From contig CM043953.1 of assembly GCA_014529385.2 (NCBI GenBank), forward strand, positions 62,683,872-62,743,871: DNA of 60,000 nucleotides, in the 5' to 3' direction. Under the pieces are notes generated by a model. That model was not told where the DNA came from. It was given only the letters and a program-made list of their open reading frames with translations, and made no database searches. Source of the DNA: Adiantum capillus-veneris (Eukaryota > Streptophyta > Polypodiopsida > Polypodiales > Pteridaceae). Position numbers and translations under genes: made by a program. Shown in pieces: positions 43,776 to 54,174 of this stretch. Each line of letters starts with the position of its first letter. Within the stretch, counting starts at the first letter, position 1.

Positions 43776-44374
43776 ATCCTCTTCTCCTGACAGCGTTTGA
43801 AAACCATCTCTAGGAATAGTAGGTGTTGTTCCTCATCTGAATAGACTGTAAAGTCATCCATAAAAATGGTGAGGAACCGATGAAGGAATTCATTAAACAT
43901 CTCCATCATACACCGCTGAAAGGTAGCTGGTGCATTGCACTGGCCAAAAGGCATCACTAGATACATGAAAGCTCCCCACTCGGTGATGAAAGTGGTCTTG
44001 GCTCTATCTTCAGGAGACATCTGTAACTGGTTATAGACACTATAACCATCCATGAAGCTATACATTTCATATCCTGCGGTCTCATCAAGCAACATGTCAG
44101 TAAAAGGCAAGGGAAATGGATCTTTGATAGTTTGGGCGTTTAGTGTCCTATAGTCGACACAAACTCTCAATTTCCCATTCTTCTTGGGAACGACGACTAT
44201 GGGAAATAGCCAATCGCTACTGGCCACCTCTGTAATGAACCCAGCCTTGAGATGATTATCAATCTCCTCTTTGACCTTCTTTGCATAGTTGGGGTTCATC
44301 CGATATCTTTGCAGTCGTACTGGCCTAGCGTCTGGCTTCAACGGTATTCGGTGCTGACATACTTCAGGATCCAC
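43745..44374 (-). pseudogene. G2 gypsy reverse transcriptase core
   Basis: Open for 209 codons with the full motif series: KPDARPVRLQRYRMNPNYA, VPKKNGKLRVCVDYRTLN, FMDGYSVYNQLQM, MPFGQCNAPATFQR and the catalytic box IFMDDFTVYS. The active-site Asp pair is intact. Frameshifts bound it at both ends. Confidence 0.9.
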
Positions 44375-44876
44375 TCCCTTCAGGTCTGTCTGTTCCTAGG
44401 CAAACACATCTTTATAATTCTGGAACATTTTACTTGCCTTTTCCTTCATTGCCGGGTTAAGATACTATCCTCTGATCCTAGGTTCCACTCTTCCACTTCT
44501 TGGTCGTCTGGAAGCAACCAATTAGGCCCGCCTCCTTTTCATTTGGTCGACTCTTCAGCGTAATCCCAGGATGGTCCATTCATTTCTGAATCAGCATTCT
44601 GATCCCAAGGGTACTCCTCAGAACGTACTGGTTCCTCTACCATACCAGTATCAGCTGAACTATTCTTTCCCCTGTGTTGATTTCAGTAAACTGATCAGGG
44701 AATTGTCTTTTCTGCTTGTCAGCCTGCTCTTTATTCAACAAGACTGCATTCAAGTCAATCTCTGCCAAAGGGAATATTTTCATGGCCGCTAACATTCGCT
44801 CGATCTTCTTTGCTCTGTACTTCTAACATAACTCCTTCGGCCTCAGTTCTTTTCTCCAGCTCCTAGTATTGTTTGT
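44375..44876 (-). other. G2 protease-RT linker, decayed
   Basis: About 500 bp of pol between protease and RT with stops in all minus frames. No domain is recognisable. Confidence 0.5.
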
Positions 44877-45787
44877 CTAGATTTGAATTCTGCCACTGGC
44901 CCCTTCTATGGTTAATGTTTGGTTTGCATAGTCATGAACAACATGTGTTGTTCTCAACCATGGGCGCCCTAGCAGCATCCCATATGCCCCTTGCACATCC
45001 AGAACTAAGAAACTGGTTTTGAATTTCTCCCTCCCAACCCTTATTTGCATATTTTCAATCATACCTGTCGCTTGTACCACTATGTGATCTACCATTCGTA
45101 CTTTGAATGGTGCTGGCTTCAGATCAGTGATACACATTCTCTGTTGGAGATGAACTCCCATTATGTTGACTCCTGCTCCTCCATCCAAGATAACACTTGA
45201 GAGAGGTTCCCACTGCTTCCTAACCTTGTAGTCTACCTGAATAAGTGGAACTTCATCATCTCGGACGGTCATCAGGTCCACTGTTCTAGCCTCCGTCTCA
45301 GCTTTCCTGCGCTGTTTGATAAAGTTGGCCACTTCAGGGAAGGTTTTTCTGATATCCTCCAGCTCTACAGTCAGCTTCTGAATTCTATCACAAATTTTCA
45401 CATGAATTTCTTCTCTTTCTTGGTCAGACTGATTATCAGAGCTTGAAGAACTAGTATCTTCACACTGCCATTCCTCTTTTGCAATGCTTCCCATCCTTTC
45501 ATCAATTCTCAGTTCATCAGCCATTCCTTGTACTGCAGCCATCATGGTCTCAAACATGGCCGGTACTGACTGATCCTTATCAGTCGATTGGGCTAGTATC
45601 CTCTGAATGACTCTAGCTTGAGAACTTTCTGGCTGCTCTGGCAGCTTCTTGGCTAATACTGACTGATCCTTATCAGTCAATTGGGCTGGTATCCTCTGAA
45701 TGACTCTAGCTTGAGAACTTTCTGGCTGCTCTGGCAGCTTCTTGGCTAAATCCTCCATGATTTTAGCCGCTAGTTCCCTCTGCTCTT
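44877..45787 (-). pseudogene. G2 gag-pol linker and protease
   Basis: Begins at the C1 junction with QRELAAKIMEDLAKKLPEQ. It includes a 31-residue tandem duplication (93 bp, 45568-45753; unit with QARVIQRI and TDKDQSV), an acidic Ser-rich stretch, then the retropepsin-like block SVILDGGAGVNIMGVHL and GAYGMLLGRPWLRTTHVVHD. The active site reads DGGA, also seen in G3, and the flap/second motif LLGRPWL is typical of plant gypsy proteases. The reading frame is uninterrupted from the C1 junction to 44877. Confidence 0.8.
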
Positions 45788-46015
45788 TGTTGGAATTAGG
45801 GTTGCAGAGAAACACACACAGCTTGGAGAAGACTAAGGAAGCTCAAGGCACACAATAGAGAGTGTATTACTTAGTGTCCAATGAAAAGATAGATAGCCCT
45901 AGAGTGATGGGCGTATATACAATGCACGGGGGAAAAAACCTCCTAAAGAGGGAAAAAAATTCCCCGGCGGTCCTAGTGTGTTCACACACATCACTACCAC
46001 ATGTATATGGTAACA
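45788..46015 (-). repeat. C1 3' LTR
   Basis: 228 bp, TGTTACCATATAC to TAATTCCAACA on the minus strand, preceded by a GGGGGGAT purine stretch. Confidence 0.94.
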
Positions 46016-47000
46016 AATCCCCCCTAGAGTGATGCGGTGAACGAGAGCTGGCACATGAGTAAAGGGAAGTGCCATGCCCTGACATAGTGGTAATGCACCT
46101 CAATGTGCTTTGTGCGAGCATGAAAAACTGGGTTCCTCGCAACTGCCAATGCGCTCTGACTGTCAGTGTAGATAGTGTTGGCAGTGTCCTGTCCAACACC
46201 CAAATCAGCCATAAGGCGTCTGAGCCATACACACTCAACCGTAGCTGTGAAGACTGCCCTGTACTCAACCTCACAACTCAAAGTGGCCACAGTAGGTTGC
46301 TTCTTGCTCAACCATGATATACATGAACTACCAAGCATGAAACAAAAACCACTTGTGGACACTCGCGTGTCAAAACAACCATCCCAATCCGAGTCCGAAA
46401 AAGCATGTAAGTCTGGCGGCAATGATCCCCCCTTGGGATAAAACAAGACAAGATGTAAAGTGCCACTAAGGTAGCGGAAAATCCTCTTGACAGCCTGCCA
46501 ATGTTTAGACCCTGGGCTATGCATAAATCTGCTGATCTGTGAGACTGCAAACTGAATATCTGGCCTCGTGTTGCATACATAAATGAGGCAGCCAACAACA
46601 GTTTGGTAAAGAGTGACATCAGCAGGATCACCAACATCATGTAGACTCAACTTCAAACCTGTTTCCATGGGAGTGGCAATAGGTTTGCAATCCTCAAGTT
46701 CAAACTTACATAGCAATGTCTCTATGTAACTTTTCTGACACAAGGCAATACCACCATCACACTACTTAAACTGTATGCCCAAATAATGATGCAACAGCCC
46801 CAAATCTTTCATCTTGAAAGTAGCATTCAAATCAGCCTTAAATTCAGCAATATGTCTCTCATTTGGTCCAGTGATTAGCAAATCATCAACATACAGAACC
46901 ATGATGAGAAATACATCACCCTCACGCTTTAAATACAATGTGCTTTCTGTTGGATTGTTACGAAAGCCTTGTTTGACGAAATGAGTGTCAGCTTTCTAAT
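46016..47000 (-). pseudogene. C1 RT end and RNase H, truncated
   Basis: RT catalytic box LYVDDLLI near 46885, then QKSYIETLLCKFELEDC, HSPGSKHWQAVKR, FSDSDWDGCFDTR, SCEVEYRAVFTATVE and IYTDSQSALAVARN. After HYHYVR a deletion of about 156 bp relative to C2 removes the RNase H end (YVPTQDNLADLFTKAL in C2) including its last catalytic Asp. The break is at about 46076-46083, and both ends share TCAGGG. TAG codons near 46994 and 46765 also interrupt RT. Confidence 0.88.
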
Positions 47001-49330
47001 ACCAAGCACGAGGAGATTGCTTCAACCCATACAAAGACTTGTTACATTTGCATACTTTGTCCTCTTGTCCTTTTATGACAAAACCGCGAGGTTGCGTTAC
47101 ATAAACTTCCTCAAATATGTCACCATTCAAGAATGCAGTAACAATGTCTGATTGATGTACATCCCAACCAAAATGAGCTGCCAATGCACATAGAAAACGC
47201 ACAGTAGCCATACGACAAGTGCAAGCAAAAGTCTCTTCATAATCTATGCCTTTTTGCTGTGCATAACCCTTTGCAACAAGTCGAGCCTTATGGCGATCGA
47301 TGTCACCATCCGGCTTGCGTTTCAACCTGTAAACCCACTTCGTACCAATGGCCTTTTTGCCAGGAGGCAAATCACATAAAGTCCATGTGTCATTTTCTAT
47401 AAGTGCATCATATTCTGATTGCATGGCAGCCATCCAATTTTCTGAATTCTGTGCTTCATCAAAAGACAGAGGCTCCTCAACATCATGTAAACTACACACA
47501 GCCAAAGCATAACAATCTGATGCATAAGATGCACGGCGAGAGCCTGAACGAGTACGACTAGACAAAGGTGCATCCAATTTATTGTCACACAAAGTGTGCA
47601 CCAGCCATTTTGGCATACCTCTAGCCTGCTCATTTTCAGCCCTTTCCTCATCAAGTACATCATGTACATCTGCATCAGTAATAGGCTGATCTAAAACATT
47701 TTCAGAAACCCCCATAGGCTCTACATTTGCCTCATTGGAACTTACATTCGTATTTCCACCATTGAAAATAGGCAACAAAGTGTCATAAATGTCCTGTGAG
47801 GTTACATTACTGTCTCTAGTACATAACAGCAAGGGCTGAACAGAATCTTCCACAAACACTACATCTTGAGAAACTAGAATACGTTTTGTTGTGTGGATGA
47901 TACAACCTGTAACCTTTGATTTCAGCACTATAACCAACAAAAATACATTTGACAGCCTTATCATCCAATTTTCTACGCTGCACTTGTGGCACCAAAGCAT
48001 ATGCCAAACAACCAAAAACACGCATGTGCTCAATAGAAGGCTTTCTATCATGCCATGCTTCATATGGAGTAATAGACTACAAAGCTTTCGTAGGACACCT
48101 GTTAAGTACATAAGTGGCACACATGATGGCCTCAAGCCAAAAAGAATGCGGTAAAGCTTGACTTTTGACCATACATCGTGCCATTTCCGTCAGCGACCTG
48201 TTTTTCCTCTCAGCAACACCATTTTGCTGAGGCGTATAAGGCACTGCACATTGGTGTTTTATCCCACGACTAGCCAGAAATGCATTAAATTCATGAGACG
48301 TATACTCCCCCCCTCGATCGGAACGGAGGGTGCCCATAGTACATTTCGAGACATTTTCAGCCATAGCCAGAAATTGTTTGAAGCATATAAAAACTTCGGA
48401 CTTCGCTTTAAGCGGAAATACCCATGCATGCCTGGAGTAATCATCAATGAAAGTCACGAAGTACAGGTAATTGCCCAAGGACGGAGTTTGCATGGGCCCA
48501 CAAACACCACTATGCACAAGCTGCAACCTGCATGTGGCCCGAACTGAACCATCCTTTGGAAATTTAGAACGCTGCATCTTACCCAAAATACAGCCTTCAC
48601 AAACATGTTTGACAGGTGCTTCAAGAGGTGACAAAGAAGCAACCATATCAGATTTTTGCAAACGCAGCAAACTGGCAAAATTCAGATGACCAAAACGTGC
48701 ATGCCAAAGTTTTGCATCTGAAATAGCCCTTGAATCCGCAATAGCATTTGCAAAATTTTGTCCACACTTGTCATACAAAGTGATCTTATACAGCCCACAG
48801 CACAAAAGGCCAGATGCAACAATTTCATCACCAAAACTGAGATCATGAACTGTACATATGTCATCCACAAATTTGACTACAAGTCCAAGTCTAGCAAGTG
48901 CGGATACAGACAAGAGATTCTTCTTGATCCCAGGTACATACAGTGCATCAACAAGTGTGAAGGAACTGCCATTAGCAGCAATGAGCACAATCTTTCCAAC
49001 TCCTTGAAGTGGATAAGAGGCGTTGTTGGCATAAGTGACTGAATTCCCATGAGGGACAGATTCGAGAGAGGTAAACAATTCACGATGTGAGGTAATGTGC
49101 TTTGTATCACCACTGTCAAAATACCACACATGTGAATCTGCAGCAACTGAAAAGCATGCATCATGGGCAACAGGATTGTAAGTGCACTTTGCGCTAAAAG
49201 CCCATTCTGCATCAACATCAGCATTACAGTCTCCTTTCACAGAAGACTCAACAATGGCTGCATTTGTAGTGGAACCACCCTCTTTCTTCTTAGCCTCTTT
49301 GGCCTTCAACTTAGGACACGACTTGATCAA
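47001..49330 (-). pseudogene. C1 protease, integrase and RT start
   Basis: From 49330: zinc-knuckle tail, protease WYFDSGDTKHITSHR (DSG retained, following Ala replaced by Asp), LWHARFGHLNFASLL, CEGCILGKMQRSK, integrase LVHSGVCGPM (the first catalytic Asp of the usual HSD is Gly here), FIDDYSRHAWVFP, RSDRGGEY and NGVAERKN. TAG at 48077-48079 follows TKAL, exactly as in C2. A frameshift near 47880 (YHPHNK) leads into VEDSVQPLL and RT TKWVYRLKRKPDGD and QSDIVTAFLNGDIFEEVYV. Confidence 0.88.
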
Positions 49331-50205
49331 GTGATCATTGGCTTTACAATAATGGCACGCATCTTCTTTTTGCCCTTATCACCAGAATTGCCAGACGAAG
49401 TACTGCCAGCAGAAGCATAAGGAACAGAATTTTTGCCACTTGCAGCAGAACCATGAGAAGTGGCTGCATTACTATTACCACCCTTTCTTTGAGAAGCAAT
49501 AAAAGCCTGTTCAACTGCACGCTGCCCAGTCCTGTTTTTTCTAGAAAGTGACTCTTGCAACAGCAATGTGCATAATGCATCAAACTTGACAACTTCAGGA
49601 TTTCCTTGGGTCATCAATCTCCAAGTACTAGCAAAAGTCTGGTAGGAATCTGGTAAGGCATCAAGAACGGTCTGCACAAGGGAACTGTCTGAAATGACTT
49701 CACCTGCAGAAATAAGCTGCTCATTGATATCCTTGAAACTAGCAAGGAAAGTGTCCATATCATCTTCCTCATGCATAATCTTCGACTCCAGCTCTTTACG
49801 CAGCAAAGCAATTTTAGCCTCGTTGCGGCTTGCATAAAGACCTGCTAAAATATCCCAAGCCTGTTTTGCAGATTTTGCTGAACGGATGTGAGGAACAATG
49901 GTGCGCTTCACAGACAACACAATCAATGCATGAGCCTGCGCATCCTTAACATCCCAACGAGCTTGTTCTGCCGTAGGCAAAACAACTCTAACAGTTGCAA
50001 TCCTTGCAGCAAGACCTGCAACATCCTCAACATCGCCTACATCCTCAGAACCAGGACGTACATCAATGCCCTGCACAATGTTCCAGACACCTTTTGACAC
50101 AAGAACATGTTGCATCATATAAGCCCACATAGGTTAGTTGTCCCCATCCAACCTGTCCTCAGCAGTAAACATCTTGAACACATCTGTATTGTTGTTGTCA
50201 GCCAT
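49331..50205 (-). pseudogene. C1 copia gag
   Basis: ATG at 50205 (MADNNNTDVFKMFAAEDRL). TAA at 50134-50136 replaces the Tyr codon of DNYPMW found in C2. From MWAYMMQHVLV the frame is open to 49327: the UBN2-like gag domain (AWDILAGLYASRNEAKIAL, SSLVQTVLDALPDSYQTF). One missing T near the zinc knuckle shifts the frame before CHYCKANDH. The first C2 module has the same missing base. Confidence 0.88.
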
Positions 50206-50567
50206 GGTAAATGCTGCACCTGATGTGAAAACTGCTCGAAAATAGGAGAAATGGAGCGGGAACAACCTGTGCTATATAGCACAAACCATAGAAGACTATA
50301 AGGCACCTGTTATGCAGAAAACGGCATTGGCAGAAATTCTGCACAAAATGACGAAATAGCCTGTGAAGTACTGCCTGTAGTGGAAACGGAGGCCGAAATG
50401 AGCCCAAATCAAAATTCTGAGCAGACCAAGCTCTTCGAGTCGTCCCAAAATATTTGTCGACCAGCGAACGCTCGCCAAAGCTCACTGAAATCGGAGAAAG
50501 TGAGCAGGCGTGTGCTGGAGCAGCTGGCGACTAAGCCCGGGAGGACGTGACCTGCTCTGATACCAAT

Positions 50568-50794
50568 TGTTGGAATTAGGGTTGCAGAGAAACACACACA
50601 GCTTGGAGAAGACGAAGGAAGCTCAAGACACACAATAGAGAGTATGTTACTTAGTGTGCAATGGAAAGATAGTTAGCCCTAGAGTGATGGGCGTATATAC
50701 AATGCACGGGGGAAAAAACCTCCTAAAGAGGGAAAAAATGCCCCGACGGTCCTAGTGTGTTCACACACATCAATACCTCATGTATATGGTAACA
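50568..50794 (-). repeat. C1 5' LTR
   Basis: 227 bp. The adjoining primer site TGGTATCAGAGC is on the minus strand at 50554-50565. A 29-bp remnant of G2 (50795-50823) separates it from the C2 5' LTR. Confidence 0.94.
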
Positions 50795-50823
50795 CTCTTG
50801 CCATTCATCTACCACCTTCTCTT
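50795..50823 (-). other. 29-bp G2 remnant between C1 and C2
   Basis: All that remains of the G2 frame between two copia insertions: CTCTT at each end and 19 bp between. It includes one target duplicate of C1 (50795-50799) and one of C2 (50819-50823). Confidence 0.9.
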
Positions 50824-51050
50824 TGTTACCATATACATGTGGTAGTGATGTGTGTGAACACAGTAGGACCGCCGGGGCATTTTTTCCCTCTTTAGGAGGT
50901 TTTTTCCCCCGTGCATTGTATATACGCCCATCACTCTAGGGCTATCTATCTTTCCATTGCACACTAAGTAACATACTCTCTATTGTGTGCCTTGAGCTTC
51001 CTTCGTCTTCTCCAAGCTGTGTGTGTTTCTCTGCAACCCTAATTCCAACA
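50824..51050 (+). repeat. C2 5' LTR
   Basis: 227 bp, TGTTACCATATAC to TAATTCCAACA, followed by TGGTATCAGAGC at 51053-51064. Confidence 0.95.
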
Positions 51051-51412
51051 ATTGGTATCAGAGCAGGTCACGTCTTCCCGGGCTTAGTCGCCAGCTGCTC
51101 CAGCACACGCATGCTCACTTTCTCCGATTTCAGTGAGCTTTGGCGAGCGTTCGCAGGTCGACAAATATTTTGGGACGACTCGGAGAGCTTGGTCTGCTCA
51201 GAATTTTGATTTGGGCTCATTTTGGCCTCCGTTTCCACTACAGGCAGTACTTCACAGGCTATTTCGTCATTTTGTGCAGAATTTCTGCCAGTGCCGTTTT
51301 CTGCATAACAGGTGCCTTATAGTCTTCTATGGTTTGTGCTATATAGCACAAGTTGTTCCCGCTCCATTTCTCCTATTTTCGAGCAGTTTTCACATCAGGT
51401 GCAGCATTTACC

Positions 51413-52459
51413 ATGGCTGACAACAACAATACAGATGTGTTCAAGATGTTTGCTGCTGAGGATAGGTTGGATGGGGACAACTACCCTATGTGGGCTTATA
51501 TGATGCAACATGTTCTTGTGTCAAAAGGTGTCTGGAACATTGTGCAGGGGATTGATGTACGTCCTGGTTTTGAGGATGTAGGCGATGTTGAGGATGTCGC
51601 AGGTCTTGCTGCAAGGATTGCAGCTGTTAGAGTTGTTTTGCCTACGGCAGAACAAGCTCGTTGGGATGTTAAGGATGCGCAGGCTCATGCATTGATTGCG
51701 TTGTCTGTGAAGCGCACCATTGTTTCTCACATCCGTTCAGCAAAATCTGCAAAACAGGCTTGGGATATTTTAGCAGGTCTTTATGCAAGCCGCAACGAGG
51801 CTAAAATTGCTTTGCTGCGTAAAGAGCTGGAGTCGAAGATTATGCATGAGGAAGATGATATGGACACTTTCCTTGCTAGTTTCAAGGATATCAATGAGCA
51901 GCTTATTTCTGCAGGTGAAGTCATTTCGGACAGTTCCCTTGTGCAGACCGTTCTTGATGCCTTACCAGATTCCTACCAGACTTTTGCTAGTACTTGGAGA
52001 TTGATGACCCAAGGAAATCCTGAAGTTGTCAAGTTTGATGCATTATGCACATTGCTGTTGCAAGAGTCACTTTCTAGAAAAAACAGGACTGGGCAGCGTG
52101 CAGTTGAACAGGCTTTTATTGCTTCTCAAAGAAAGGGTGGTAATAGTAATGCAGCCACTTCTTATGGTTCTGCTGCAAGTGGCAAAAATTCTGTTCCATA
52201 TGCTTCTGCTGGCAGTACTTCGTCTGGCAATTCTGGTGATAAGGGCAAAAAGAAGATGCGTGCCATTATTGTAAAGCCAATGATCACTTGATCAAGTCGT
52301 GTCCTAAGTTGAAGGCCAAAGAGGCTAAGAAGAAAGAGGGTGGTTCCACTACAAATGCAGCCATTGTTGAGTCTTCTGTGAAAGGAGACTGTAATGCTGA
52401 TGTTGATGCAGAATGGGCTTTTAGCGCAGAGTGCACTTACAATCTTGCTGCCCATGATA
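51413..52459 (+). pseudogene. C2 first gag module, truncated
   Basis: MADNNNTDVFKMFAAEDRL at 51413; gag open to 52291, then the one-base loss shared with C1 just before the zinc knuckle. The continuing frame (52288) reads MIKSCPKLKAKEAKKKEGG, SVKGDCNADVDAEWAF and stops being copia at NLAAHD, where the internal LTR begins. Details such as CNADVD and a single GGSTTNAA block match C1, whereas the second module has CDADVD and an extra STANAG block. Confidence 0.9.
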
Positions 52460-52673
52460 ATGTGGTAGTGATGTGTGTGAACACACTAGGACCGCCGGGG
52501 CATTTTTTCCCTCTTTAGGAGGTTTTTTCCCCCGTGCATTGTATATACGCCCATCACTCTAGGGCTATCTATCTTTCCATTGCACACTAAGTAACATACT
52601 CTCTATTGTGTGCCTTGAGCTTCCTTCGTCTTCTCCAAGCTGTGTGTGTTTCTTTGCAACCCTAATTCCAACA
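52460..52673 (+). repeat. C2 internal LTR
   Basis: Starts ATGTGGTAGTG, lacking about the first dozen bases of a full LTR, and ends TAATTCCAACA. It is followed by the primer site TGGTATCAGAGC at 52676-52687. The preceding gag sequence (CCCATGAT) shares CATG with the lost LTR start (ACATGTGG). Confidence 0.93.
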
Positions 52674-53035
52674 ATTGGTATCAGAGCAGGTCACGTCCTC
52701 CCGGGCTTAGTCGCTAGCTGCTCCAGCACACGCCTGCTCATTTTCTCCGATTTCAGTGAGCTTTGGCGAGCGTTCGTAGGTCGACATATATTTTGGGACG
52801 ACTCGTAGAGCTTGATCTGCTCAGAATTTTGATTTGGGCTCATTTCGGCCTCCGTTTCCACTACAGGCAGTACTGCACAGGCTATTTCGTCATTTTGTGC
52901 AGAATTTCTGCCAGTGCCGTTTTCTGCATATCAGGTGCCTTATAGTCTTCTACGGTTTGTGCTATATAGCACAAGTTGTTCCCGCTCCATTTCTCCTATT
53001 TTCGGGCAGTTTTCACATCAGGTGCAGCATTTACC

Positions 53036-54174
53036 ATGGCTGACAACAACAATAGAGATGTGTTCAAGATGTTTGCTGCTGAGGACAGGTTGGATGGGGA
53101 CAACTACCCTATGTGGGCTTATATGATGCAACATGTTCTTGTGTTAAAAGGTGTCTGGAACATTGTGCAGGGGATTGATGTACGTCCTGGTTTTGAGGAT
53201 GTAGGCGATGTTGAGGATGTTGCAGGTCTTGCTGCAAGGATTGCAGCTGTTAGAGTTGTTTTGCCTACGGCAGAACAAGCTCGTTGGGATGTTAAGGATG
53301 CGCAGGCTCATGCATTGATTGCGTTGTCTGTGAAGTGCACCATTATTCCTCACATCCGTTCAGCAAAATCTGCAAAACAGGCTTGGGCTATTCTAGCAGG
53401 TCTTTATGCAAGCCGCAATGAGGCTAAAATTGCTTTGCTGCGTAAAGAGCTAGAGTCGAAGATTATGCAAGAGGAAGATGATATGGAAACTTTCCTTGCT
53501 AGTGTCAAGGATATCAATGAGAAGCTTATTTCTGCAGGTGAAGTCATTTCGGACAGTTCCCTTGTGCAGACTGTTCTTGATGCCTTACCAGATTCCTACC
53601 AGACTTTTGCTAGTACTTGGAGACTGATGACCCAAGGAAATCCTGAAGTTGTCAAGTTTGATGCATTATGCACATTGCTGTTGCAAGAGTCACTTTCTAG
53701 AAAAAATAGGACTAGGCAGCGTGCAGTTGAACAGGTTTTGTTGCTTCTCAAAGAAAGCGTGGTAACAGTAATGCAGCCACTTCTTATGGTTCTGCTGCGA
53801 GTGGCAAAAATTCTGTTCCTAATGCTTCTGGTGGCAGCACTTCGTCTGGCAATTCTGGTGATAAGGGCAAAAAGAAGATGCGTTGCCATTATTGTAAAGC
53901 CAATGATCACTTGATCAAGTCGTGTCATAAGTTGAAGGCCAAAGAGGCTAAGAAGAAAGAGGGTGGTTCCACTGCAAATGCTGGTTCCACTACAAATGCA
54001 GCCATTGTTGAGTCTTCTGTGAAAGGAGACTGTGATGCTGATGTTGATGCAGAATGGGCTTTTAGCGCAGAGTGCACTTACAATCCTGTTGTCCATGATG
54101 CATGCTTGTCAGTTGCTGCAGATTCACATGTGTGGTATTTCGACAGTGGTGAAGCACATTACCTCACATCGTGA
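53036..54174 (+). pseudogene. C2 second gag module and protease start
   Basis: Second MADNNN start at 53036. The UBN2-like gag is in frame to about 53735, where one base is missing (ACAGGTTTTGTTGC against ACAGGCTTTTATTGC in module 1). The correct frame resumes with MRCHYCKANDHLIKSC at 53878, a complete CCHC knuckle. Protease WYFDSGEAHYLTS has a small deletion right after DSG, shifting the frame at about 54150. Confidence 0.88.

Larger units (their letters stand above)
45788..50794 (-). mobile_element. C1: copia inserted in G2
   Basis: 5,007 bp, LTRs at 45788-46015 and 50568-50794, TSD CTCTT at 45783-45787 and 50795-50799. It sits in the G2 gag-pol junction, in the same orientation as G2. The LTRs differ at roughly a dozen positions, so it is older than C2. 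It is defective by several stops and shifts and by loss of the RNase H end. Confidence 0.95.
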
